Shown here piece by piece: positions 1-7,044 of a stretch of DNA of 7,212 bases. The stretch covers positions 1 through 7,212 of the forward strand of contig PKWF01000032.1 in NCBI GenBank assembly GCA_003133185.1, in the 5' to 3' direction. Source of the DNA: Vulcanimicrobiota bacterium. GTDB taxonomy: Bacteria > Vulcanimicrobiota > Vulcanimicrobiia > Vulcanimicrobiales > Vulcanimicrobiaceae. Positions within the stretch are counted from its first letter, which is position 1; every line of letters starts with the position of its first letter. The notes beneath the pieces were generated by a model. The model worked only from the letters and a program-made list of their open reading frames with translations. It made no database searches and was not told the DNA's origin. The position numbers and the translations under genes were made by a program.

Positions 1-1
1 G

Positions 2-1174
2 CGTTGGGGCTCTGGAAACTCATACCTATTTCGAGTCGTGATAACGGAAGCAAATCAGGGAGTGATCTTTGGCGAGGTAGCGCAGTGCAGTTTACTCGAG
101 TGCACCATAAGTTATAACAAGGACGGACCATCGGGTGGTACCGCGGTGACCATCGGGCAGGGAGGTCTCGCACAAGACGTCCATGTTGCTGCCTGTACGC
201 TGTTCTCGGAGGACCCGGGATCGCCGCCTCAACCGAAGGGAGGCCTAGGTTTAAGCGTTCTTTCTGCCTCGCGTCTTGTGGTGGCTAACACGCGCATTGA
301 GGGCTTCGAACAGGGCGTCGTGATCAACCCCGCTGAGGCTTCGGTGCAGTCGGTTTATTTCAGCAACCTGAACATCTACACGGTAAGTACCGAGCCGACG
401 ATAGGTGCAGCGGTGAGCATCACCCCAGAGAGTTCCTCCACGGTTTCCGAAGTCGTCTTTGTGGGTTGCGACATAGGACCAGGGGAAAGTACCGGGACGC
501 TTTACGAAGGCGCTGGCATCCACATCGATCAGGGAAGCGGCTCAGTCGACCAAGTTCGATTTGTTTCTTGCTACTCGTGTGCATGGCTAGGGCCGGGTTT
601 GCAAATCGATGCTGCAACGAACGTCGAGGTTGTTGGCGGTTATTATTCATGTAACGGCATCCAGACCGAGAGTCTGCCCAGCCCACTGCAAGCGGGAATA
701 GCAATCGCGATAAACGGCAACTCAGTATCTGGAGTTCGAATCGTAGGGGCCGGTTGCAACAACTCCGTCTACCGCGTTGGTACCGGCAAGGGCTGGCTTG
801 AAGCGACGCAGAAGTACGGGATTGCGTTAGGAGCCGCTGCGAGCAACGTCGTTGTGCGAGACTGTGACCTGACGGGAAACGAAGCAGCCGCCCTATCGAT
901 TGTTACTGGAGCCGGTGTCCAAGTGACCGACTGCGCCGGCTATAACGACCAGGCCACTCCGCTTCCATCGCCGAGTCTTGGCACGAGTTTTAGCGCCGAA
1001 ACGCTCGGCTACTACGGTCCGATGAGTTTTTACGTCTTGAGCATCGCGCTCACTAGCACAGTCAAGATAGACGACCAAACGACGGGCCTGAAGCAGGGCG
1101 CCTTCACGCTCTCGCCGGGAGAATCGGCGGAGATCTCTGGTGGTCCCGTGACCATTGTGGCGATTGGCCAATAA
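2..1174 (+). CDS. Right-handed parallel beta-helix protein, 5'-truncated
   Basis: The reading frame is open from nt 2 to the TAA at 1172-1174, so the N-terminus lies outside the window. The GTG at nt 38 is inside repeat-like sequence and is probably not the true start. Numbered from that GTG, residues 10-305 form about ten short repeats of the pattern hydrophobic-x-hydrophobic-x-x-(Cys/Thr/Ala)-x-(Ile/Leu), followed by Gly-rich turns (examples: VVFVGCDIG, VRFVSCYS, VVVRDCDLTGN, VQVTDCAG). This is the signature of a pectate-lyase-type beta-helix. Residues 310-378 form a different C-terminal module ending in a G-x-F-x-L-x-P-G-E segment. From memory, similar tails occur on phage tail and other surface beta-helix proteins. 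No catalytic triad can be assigned, so it may be a carbohydrate-binding or lyase/hydrolase protein, a surface protein or a tail-fibre-like protein. Fold is fairly certain; function is unknown. Confidence 0.75.
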   Translation, partial: RWGSGNSYLFRVVITEANQGVIFGEVAQCSLLECTISYNKDGPSGGTAVTIGQGGLAQDVHVAACTLFSEDPGSPPQPKGGLGLSVLSASRLVVANTRIEGFEQGVVINPAEASVQSVYFSNLNIYTVSTEPTIGAAVSITPESSSTVSEVVFVGCDIGPGESTGTLYEGAGIHIDQGSGSVDQVRFVSCYSCAWLGPGLQIDAATNVEVVGGYYSCNGIQTESLPSPLQAGIAIAINGNSVSGVRIVGAGCNNSVYRVGTGKGWLEATQKYGIALGAAASNVVVRDCDLTGNEAAALSIVTGAGVQVTDCAGYNDQATPLPSPSLGTSFSAETLGYYGPMSFYVLSIALTSTVKIDDQTTGLKQGAFTLSPGESAEISGGPVTIVAIGQ

Positions 1175-1187
1175 TGGGGAAGACGTC

Positions 1188-2174
1188 CTAGCGACGCAGG
1201 GTCGCCCCGGAGCCGACGCTTATTGCGACACTGTTGACGTTAAGGCCAAAGCCCTTGTTGAGCACCTGAGTGGCTTTACCGCCCTTCGGATACTTCCAGT
1301 ATGCAGCCTCGAACGGGTAACCTTCCGATCGTCCGTACGGCGAGATCAGCGTACTGCCGTACACCAGCCACTGATTCTTGAGATGCTCGGCGACAGTCTT
1401 TCCAACGATCGTTCCACTCGTGCCCGAGATATCGATATGGTGGATTCCGTGCAGGTCGCTTAATGCAAGGTAGGACCCCAGCCATTGCACGCTTCCGGGT
1501 CTTGCGATGCGTTTGTTCAGGGTGATGTCGCTAAATGAGCTGCCGCCGGCGGGTAGCTCGGTAAGCTTCGGACTCTGCTTCGGTTTGTAGTCATCCTCGC
1601 CGGAGACGAATAAGTTCCCGTTGTCATCGTACGCGCAATTGAAGTAGAGATCCATGGTCGGATCGGTGTAATCGGTCGGGGGGTACTGCGCGGCGGGGTA
1701 AACTGACACGACGTTGCCGCTGTCGGAACCCGTCGAGCTAACTACCGCGAGGTTCCCGGTTATAGGGTCAACCGAGCAGGCCACGGGCTTACGTTCGGGG
1801 TCGTCGAGCGTTGCAATCGGAGTGGTTCCCCCATGAGCGTACTCATAGATGAAGCCCTCACCGCCATCGTTGGCCCCGACGAAAACATCGCCGCTCGTAT
1901 CCGCGCAGAGGCTGTCCACGTAAGCGGCGTTCGGTTGAAACTGCGCAACTATTTGTCCCTGCGGATAGGTGAGGATCGAGACACCATCCTCACCGTTCCC
2001 GTAGCTACCGACGTACAGGAGAGCCCCACTGGATGACGACCGGCCAATCGCCTGGCCGCCCGCGATTCGGCCTATACCAGAGCCTCCATTTTGCATCTGT
2101 AAATTGCCGCATCCAGTCGTCAATAGCGTAAGGGCTACGACCACATAACTTGCCGACGTCTTCGCGAGGTCCAT
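1188..2174 (-). CDS. Probable lipoprotein with beta-propeller-like repeats
   Basis: A 328-residue protein. Residues 1-22 look like a lipoprotein signal: Lys5, a hydrophobic stretch 10-18, then TTGC with Cys22 as the lipidated residue. The -3 position is Thr, where Leu is usual, so the lipobox is degenerate. A Gly/Ser-rich linker (about 29-50) follows. The body repeats strand pairs with an x-G-(D/N)-(V/L)-x-V core at about 94-99, 139-144 and 185-190, as in NHL/YncE-like beta-propellers. The C-terminal half carries ELPAGGSS and YWKYPKGG blocks, which I recall from a large uncharacterised family in Eremiobacterota and related phyla. The start is supported by a GGAGA Shine-Dalgarno about 9 nt upstream of ATG. 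It probably sits in the cell envelope facing the periplasm or outside. Ligand and role are unknown. It is convergent with the beta-helix gene and divergent from the glycosyltransferase operon. Confidence 0.8.
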   Translation of the reverse strand: MDLAKTSASYVVVALTLLTTGCGNLQMQNGGSGIGRIAGGQAIGRSSSSGALLYVGSYGNGEDGVSILTYPQGQIVAQFQPNAAYVDSLCADTSGDVFVGANDGGEGFIYEYAHGGTTPIATLDDPERKPVACSVDPITGNLAVVSSTGSDSGNVVSVYPAAQYPPTDYTDPTMDLYFNCAYDDNGNLFVSGEDDYKPKQSPKLTELPAGGSSFSDITLNKRIARPGSVQWLGSYLALSDLHGIHHIDISGTSGTIVGKTVAEHLKNQWLVYGSTLISPYGRSEGYPFEAAYWKYPKGGKATQVLNKGFGLNVNSVAISVGSGATLRR

Positions 2175-2202
2175 TCCTGTTCTCCAAGTCTATAGACTGA
2201 TG

Positions 2203-2208
2203 GTTATA
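2203..2208 (-). promoter_or_regulatory. Possible -10 element for the lipoprotein gene
   Basis: Read on the minus strand the sequence is AGTATAACC, with TATAAC matching the sigma-70 -10 consensus at five of six positions. It ends about 30 nt before the ATG, giving a short leader of roughly 23 nt that contains the Shine-Dalgarno. No good -35 hexamer is seen at 16-18 nt upstream, so this is tentative. Confidence 0.3.
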
Positions 2209-2365
2209 CTACTCCCCGCGGCGCACCGTCCCCTATCTCCCCCGCTTCGTCGCCCCTCGCGAACGACCAGCACGAGAAGGCAAAAAGCCTTCATGAATCC
2301 GGTTCCTTGCCCGGAATCTTCTCTCCCAGTGTCCGCCAATAGAGCATCAACGAACGATGGTAAGT

Positions 2366-2433
2366 CGACCGGGCGACCCGTGGTCGGTAATTGACTCGCG
2401 TCATCGCCGGCGTCCCATTACCGCCGGGCGACC
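2366..2433 (+). repeat. Cluster of small inverted and direct repeats
   Basis: CCGGGCGACC occurs twice as a direct repeat, at 2369-2378 and 2424-2433. CGACC (2366-2370) can pair with GGTCG (2382-2386), with an inner GGG/CCC pair around a CGA loop. CGGTAA (2385-2390) can pair with TTACCG (2418-2423), enclosing TGAC-TCGC-GTCA (2392-2403) and the palindrome CGCCGGCG (2405-2412). GGTCG could also pair with the downstream CGACC at 2429-2433, so the stems compete. This could be protein-binding half-sites, a structured RNA leader, or chance in GC-rich DNA. Confidence 0.25.
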
Positions 2434-2457
2434 AAAATTGCTGAGATCAGATTAAGG

Positions 2458-2522
2458 GCCGTCCGAGAGGGCGCCCCTTGCGGATGTTTGAAGTTAGCTC
2501 CGCAAAGTAGCTCTCGGAAGGC
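2458..2522 (+). promoter_or_regulatory. Nested hairpin in the leader of the glycosyltransferase operon
   Basis: An outer stem pairs 2458-2469 with 2511-2522: three pairs (GCC/GGC), one G-A mismatch, then eight perfect pairs (TCCGAGAG/CTCTCGGA). Inside it lies a seven-pair stem, TTGCGGA (2478-2484) with TCCGCAA (2499-2505), closing a 14-nt loop. A competing hairpin, 2454-2479, uses the same left arm: AAGGG/CCCTT plus five inner pairs around a GAGA tetraloop, with one C-C mismatch. The two folds exclude each other, as in attenuator or riboswitch leaders. The outer stem ends 84 nt before the ATG of the fusion gene. I recognise no known RNA family, and no T-run follows, so intrinsic termination is not supported. 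Confidence 0.3.
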
Positions 2523-2605
2523 ATCTCGTTTTCGGATAGGGGTGCGTGCTTGTTCATCCCACTGGAGAAAACCAGGCTCCTAGCCAATAACTCTTTACTC
2601 GTCTC

Positions 2606-5600
2606 ATGAGCTTCGCCTCGTGCATCATGCCGACCGCGAACCGGCGGTCATTCGTGCCGGCAGCTATCCGCATGTTCCTCGCCCAGGATTATCCCCAAAA
2701 AGAGCTTCTGATCATCGATGACGGGGCTGACTGCATTGAAGACCTCGTCCCGGCTCAGCCGCAGATTCGATATATTCGGCGCCAAGGGCCCGATCTTATC
2801 GGCCATAAGCGAAACATTGCTTGCGAGATTGCCCACGGCGATATCATTGTGCACTGGGATGACGATGATTGGTACGCGCCGTGGCGCTTGGCTTATCAGG
2901 TCGAGGCTCTGGAGTCAGGAGGCCTTGACATTTGCGGAGTCGGAAGTGCATTTTTTGTTGATGCAGCTATGCGCCGCGCTTGGGAGTACGTCTACCCGAG
3001 CAATCTGAGACCCTGGGTTTGCGGTGCGACGCTGTGCTATCGGAGATCCTTTTGGGAGAATCACCGCTTCACAAACGTAAGAGTGGGCGAGGATACACGC
3101 TTCGTCCTGACTGCTCGGGACGCAAGGATTGGCGTTCTTGAAAACAATCGCTTCTTCGTGAGTAGGATTCACGAAGGAAACACATCTCGGAAGTATACGA
3201 ACAGTGGGCGCTTCCGCGAAGTTCCATTTGAAGTGGTTCGCGGAATCGTCGGCGTCGACTGGCCAGCGGTTTTCGGCGAACTGGGTTCCAATTCAACCTT
3301 AGCGCTACCGTCGGCTGGCACGGCACTCGTATCTGCTGCTTCAGGAATCGGCGACATCCTGCGTGTGACGCCACTTATCCGGGTGTTAAGCACGATCGGC
3401 TATACCGTTGACCTACTTCTTTGGCCGGATGATCCGGCCACCATCGACCTTCTCCGCGACGCTCCAGAGCTCCGACACGTCATCGCGATTTCTGCACCGG
3501 GCCGCGACCTGGGTGAAGGTCCTCTTGCTAGCTTCGAAGATCAGGATTACGATCTCGCTACATTTACACACCTCAGTGCGCGGCTTAGTAGGTTTGTGCG
3601 TGCACGTACGCGATACAGCTCCGATGCTAATTGGCGCAGCGAAGGCGATAACACGTGCCTAGAAAAGATTGCTCGAGCGGTGGGTTGGCAAGGCCCGTTA
3701 CCTGCTCCGTTCGCGATGAAATCTGCCCGCAGTTTTAACCTGCCGCCAGGCACGATTGCGATCCATCCGGGTTGTAAGCCGAACTGGCCGTGGAAAAAGT
3801 GGCACGGCTTCGACGAACTAGCGAGCTTATTTCCGAATGTGGCCATAGTCGGCACTGACGCTGATCTTGATAATAGCCAGACCTATTTCAATCGGCCATT
3901 TGCTTGGCCAGGACATGTTCGCAACTTTGTAGGCCAGCTTGGTCTTCGCGATACCGCTGCACTGATCTCGCAATGCGCTGCCCTCATCTCGCTGGACTCC
4001 GGGATAATGCACCTCGGTGTAGCGCTCGAAATTCCGACATTCGGCATCTTTGGGATCACCAGCCCGGAGCGAGAATGCATGCGTTCGCCGTTCATGATCC
4101 CAATCACGAAGCAACCGCCCTGTGAGCCTGCATGCCGGCGGGCCGCATGGGGGCGCCGCGACTGCGAGCACCACCTCGAATGCTTAAGAACCCTTACCGC
4201 CGAGGGAGTCGCCGCGACGGTAATGACGTCGTTACCGGAAGGATCGAAGGACCTCACACGATGGAGCAAACCGGCAAAGCGGAGCGAAACGATCAGTCTG
4301 AACTACTATGGTGAGGTTTTTCAGGCCAGCGGATACGGGCAAGCTGCCCGAGCCTACGTCCACGCGCTTCATGCCGCCGGGGTCCAAGTTCACGTGGTTA
4401 ACGCGACGCGGGGACCACATCATTTGGAAGATACATTGATCAGCGCGCAGCTTGGCTGCGATCCTGGCGCCGATTTCAACCTTTTTCACGGTATTCCGTC
4501 CTTCTGGGCGCGCTCGGCGTACGCACAACGAAACGTCATCGCGATGACGGTTTGGGAGGCCGACCGAATGCCGCCCGTGTGGCGCGACCCACTCAGCCAT
4601 GCTATCGATGTTTGGCTGCCGTGTGCCTTTAACGTTGAAGTATTTGCGCGCGATCTCACGAAAACGCCGTTTTGCCTCCCGCACGCGCTGTTGCCAGATA
4701 ATGGCATAGCCGAAGGTCATCCCAGTAATATCAGCCTTGCGGTCGAACCGGCTGACTTCGTTTTTTACAGCATTTTCGAGTGGCAGGATCGTAAGAATCC
4801 GCGCGGCTTGATCGAAGCCTTCTTTGAGACATTCGCTGGCGAGTGCGACGCTGTGCTGCTAATCAAAACGAACGCGGGCGCTGCCACGGAGGCGCAGCGT
4901 GCAGTCGACGAGGTCCGCGCACTGACTCGATCGCGTGCCCGCGTCGTCTTGCACTGCGACACATTCGACGAAGCCGTTATGCGAGCGCTGCATGCGCGCG
5001 GAGACTGCTATGTTTCCTTGCATCGCGGCGAGGGCTGGGGATACCCGCTCTTTGAGGCAGCCGCCCGCGGTACTCCTGTCGTCGCGACAGCCTACGGCGG
5101 CCCCCTCGACTATCTTGATCCGCGACATCATTGGCTTGTGCGCCACACGCTGACGCCTGTCCGCCAGCAGTACTTTCTTTATCGCCCCTTTATGAACTGG
5201 GCCGAGCCAGACGCAGCCAGCGCACGAGACGGTTTACGGTGGGTGTACGAACATCGCGCCGAGTCGCGCGCTAGAGCCCAAGAAGCAGCTCGTGAACTGC
5301 GTATGCGATTCGCGCCCCAACGCATCGGGGAGGCGGCCAAGGCGCGGCTGGTTGAACTAAAACGTAGGATTCCGATGCGATCTGCAACGAGCGTCACGCA
5401 AGCGCAGCCGACGCGAGCACTAGCGACCCCGGTGGCTGCTCGTCGACCGCAACCGGACCGAGCGCCCGCGCTGCCCATACCCGGGGCCTGGTACGATGCC
5501 GACTACTTCGAGCGCGGCCTCAAGAGCAACTGGAAGGGCGGATATTCGTGGCCATCATTTCAAGGGCTCTTCACCGAGGCGGCGGCACTTTTAGAGGAAC

Positions 5601-6085
5601 TATTTCCTGACGCAAGATCATACGTCGACGCTGGGTGCGCAAAGGGTTTCCTCGTTCAGGCCTTACGCGAGCGTGGCCGGGATGCTCGTGGATTCGACCA
5701 TAGCGAGTGGGCGATCACGCATGCGCAGCCGAGCGCTAAACCGTTCATCGAACTCGCGCCGCTGGAGGCCGTGGCCTATGACGATAGCACCGTTGACGTC
5801 TTAATCGCGATGTCGCTCTTTGAGAGTCTCACAGAGGACCAGATAAGGTACTTTCTGCCGCGAGCGCGCCAGTGGGTACGTCACACGCTTTTCGCCACAA
5901 TTCCGATCCAGCGCGCTGGCAGTGACCGTGACCTATCCCACATCATGATGCGGGACCGCCAATGGTGGTACGATCGTTTTGTGGAAGCGGGGTGGCGACA
6001 AGACCCCCGTCAGGAAGCCATCAGGCGTCATCCGTTCGTGAAGAAAATGAACTGGGACGTCTATCTTTTTGAGCCTGGGCGGTGA
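2606..6085 (+). CDS. Four-module GT2-GT9-GT4 glycosyltransferase/methyltransferase fusion
   Basis: A 1159-residue cytoplasmic protein with no signal or membrane segment. Residues 1-225: GT2 fold, with IIDDG (36-40) for the nucleotide, the DXD-type HWDDDDW (83-89) and GEDTRF (161-166) as the likely catalytic-base motif. Residues 239-540: GT9, with GIGD (247-250), HPGCK (387-391), DSGxxH (464-469) and Cys 506, 510, 520 and 526. Residues 563-915: GT4, with SGYGQAAR (575-582), FEWQDRKN (724-731) and the E-x7-E motif EGWGYPLFE (809-817). A Pro/Ala/Arg linker (921-957) leads to a class I methyltransferase, with motif I VDAGCAKG (1007-1014) and Asp1031. All modules look intact, so it should transfer up to three sugars and one methyl group. 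Sugars and acceptor are unknown. An in-frame TAA at 2588-2590 limits the start to ATG 2606, which fits GT2 family starts, although no Shine-Dalgarno is visible. It overlaps the next gene by 4 nt. Confidence 0.92.
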   Translation: MSFASCIMPTANRRSFVPAAIRMFLAQDYPQKELLIIDDGADCIEDLVPAQPQIRYIRRQGPDLIGHKRNIACEIAHGDIIVHWDDDDWYAPWRLAYQVEALESGGLDICGVGSAFFVDAAMRRAWEYVYPSNLRPWVCGATLCYRRSFWENHRFTNVRVGEDTRFVLTARDARIGVLENNRFFVSRIHEGNTSRKYTNSGRFREVPFEVVRGIVGVDWPAVFGELGSNSTLALPSAGTALVSAASGIGDILRVTPLIRVLSTIGYTVDLLLWPDDPATIDLLRDAPELRHVIAISAPGRDLGEGPLASFEDQDYDLATFTHLSARLSRFVRARTRYSSDANWRSEGDNTCLEKIARAVGWQGPLPAPFAMKSARSFNLPPGTIAIHPGCKPNWPWKKWHGFDELASLFPNVAIVGTDADLDNSQTYFNRPFAWPGHVRNFVGQLGLRDTAALISQCAALISLDSGIMHLGVALEIPTFGIFGITSPERECMRSPFMIPITKQPPCEPACRRAAWGRRDCEHHLECLRTLTAEGVAATVMTSLPEGSKDLTRWSKPAKRSETISLNYYGEVFQASGYGQAARAYVHALHAAGVQVHVVNATRGPHHLEDTLISAQLGCDPGADFNLFHGIPSFWARSAYAQRNVIAMTVWEADRMPPVWRDPLSHAIDVWLPCAFNVEVFARDLTKTPFCLPHALLPDNGIAEGHPSNISLAVEPADFVFYSIFEWQDRKNPRGLIEAFFETFAGECDAVLLIKTNAGAATEAQRAVDEVRALTRSRARVVLHCDTFDEAVMRALHARGDCYVSLHRGEGWGYPLFEAAARGTPVVATAYGGPLDYLDPRHHWLVRHTLTPVRQQYFLYRPFMNWAEPDAASARDGLRWVYEHRAESRARAQEAARELRMRFAPQRIGEAAKARLVELKRRIPMRSATSVTQAQPTRALATPVAARRPQPDRAPALPIPGAWYDADYFERGLKSNWKGGYSWPSFQGLFTEAAALLEELFPDARSYVDAGCAKGFLVQALRERGRDARGFDHSEWAITHAQPSAKPFIELAPLEAVAYDDSTVDVLIAMSLFESLTEDQIRYFLPRARQWVRHTLFATIPIQRAGSDRDLSHIMMRDRQWWYDRFVEAGWRQDPRQEAIRRHPFVKKMNWDVYLFEPGR

Positions 6086-7044
6086 GCGCTCCTCGTGGTG
6101 AAACCGTGCTCGTCCATCTTGCCTCGGGCATCGGAAACATCGTCCTTGCGACGCCGCTGCTGATCGTACTTGGGCGGGCAGGCTTCGTTGCTGACGTGCT
6201 GATCGATGCCGATTATCCTGGAGTTGGCGCGCTGCTAGAAGGCTGGAGCGCTGTGCGCGCGATCTACGACGGTCGTCGCGCTCGTCCGTCGCTCACGTCC
6301 TACGCACACGTAATCGCCGCCATACCGCCGTTCTATTGGAAACGCTATGCTTCTCGGTACGCTGGTCTCGGGAGAGCGCTGTACCGAGCGCCAGACGCGC
6401 TCTTTTACCGTGATGAGCAAGCATACTATTTGGATTATGCTCGCCCGCTAGGCTGTGACGTCAGCACGCCGCCCGATTACTTCCTCCCGATCGCCCCTGA
6501 ATGCAACGATCTCGTCGGACCAACGACGCTCGTATTGGCGCCGGGATGTAAAACCGGCGAGATGGCTGCAAAACGTTGGCCCTTCTTTCCTCACCTCGCC
6601 GACCGCTTCGATGACGTCGTACTCATCGGCACCGACGACGATCTGACTCGGTTCGACGGCAGCCGCATGCAGTTTTCTGATCGCGTCCGCTCATTCGTGG
6701 GACGCCTTTCTCTCCTGGAGACAGCTCACGTGATTGCGAACGCGGGCGTGGTTGTCGCCAACGATTGCGGGCTGGGACATCTTGCCGCGGCCGTTGGAGT
6801 TCCAACCATCTTACTATTTGGCCCCACGCCGCATTCTACGCTCGGGCACTTGCCGACCAACGTAACGATCCTGCGCCGCGGGTTATCATGTGAACCGTGC
6901 TGGTTCGCAACACGGTTCGGTGCCTGCGACGGGGACGTAAGCTGCCTGCAAGAAATCACGGTTGAGGAAGTCTGCAACATGGTGAGGTGTTACGTTGCTG
7001 CCTCGATCACCCCGGGTGTGTCGCCGGACCGATGCCGCACATGA
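6082..7044 (+). CDS. GT9 (heptosyltransferase-like) glycosyltransferase
   Basis: A 320-residue GT-B protein of normal GT9 length, paralogous to the second module of the upstream fusion. Shared landmarks include SGIGN (15-19), PGCK (154-157), IGTDDDL (182-188), RSFVGRLSL (203-211), NDCGLGHLA (227-235) and Cys 270, 273, 282 and 288. GT9 enzymes transfer ADP-heptose or related sugars to lipid A-core or other glycans. The donor here cannot be deduced. Oddly, the usual G-x-G-D loop reads GIGN: Asn19 replaces the Asp that in E. coli WaaC (Asp13) is the proposed catalytic base. The fusion module keeps Asp at this place. GTG 6082-6084 overlaps the upstream TGA (GTGA) and the downstream ATG overlaps its stop (ATGA), so translation is probably coupled. 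Activity may be altered, or the protein may belong to a GT9 subfamily with a different mechanism. Confidence 0.85.
   Translation: MSAPRGETVLVHLASGIGNIVLATPLLIVLGRAGFVADVLIDADYPGVGALLEGWSAVRAIYDGRRARPSLTSYAHVIAAIPPFYWKRYASRYAGLGRALYRAPDALFYRDEQAYYLDYARPLGCDVSTPPDYFLPIAPECNDLVGPTTLVLAPGCKTGEMAAKRWPFFPHLADRFDDVVLIGTDDDLTRFDGSRMQFSDRVRSFVGRLSLLETAHVIANAGVVVANDCGLGHLAAAVGVPTILLFGPTPHSTLGHLPTNVTILRRGLSCEPCWFATRFGACDGDVSCLQEITVEEVCNMVRCYVAASITPGVSPDRCRT

Larger units (their letters stand above)
2175..2605. other. 431-nt intergenic region, no convincing gene
   Basis: This region separates the divergent lipoprotein and glycosyltransferase genes and should hold both promoters. The only open frame (64 codons, 2200-2394, plus strand) has no Shine-Dalgarno and an unprotein-like Pro/Arg/Ser composition. 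A TTGACT at 2391-2396 resembles a -35 box, but no good -10 follows at normal spacing. Several inverted repeats cluster at 2366-2522 and are described separately. No tRNA, known riboswitch or CRISPR pattern was recognised, and there is no hairpin followed by a T-run. Confidence 0.6.

Noticed and set aside
1163..1172. Perfect 10-nt palindrome ATTGGCCAAT at the end of the beta-helix gene
   Set aside because: It overlaps the last codons and the stop, leaves only a 3-bp stem with a 4-nt loop as RNA, and has no T-run, so it is not a terminator for the convergent genes. Probably chance.
2200..2394. 64-codon open frame in the intergenic region
   Set aside because: No Shine-Dalgarno, a low-complexity Pro/Arg/Ser/Thr composition, no recognisable fold, and it overlaps the expected promoter of the lipoprotein gene.
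2391..2421. TTGACT as a -35 box for the glycosyltransferase operon
   Set aside because: Sequences 16-19 nt downstream (CCCATT, CATTAC) match the -10 consensus poorly, and TTGACT is itself within an inverted repeat.
2454..2479. Tetraloop hairpin as an intrinsic terminator
   Set aside because: No T-run follows on either strand, and no transcript needs to end there because the flanking genes diverge.
4232..4720. 162-codon minus-strand open frame inside the fusion gene
   Set aside because: It lies wholly antisense to the GT9-GT4 junction and GT4 module, whose motifs are clear. The translated sequence is Arg-rich and shows no family pattern, so it is a shadow of the real gene.
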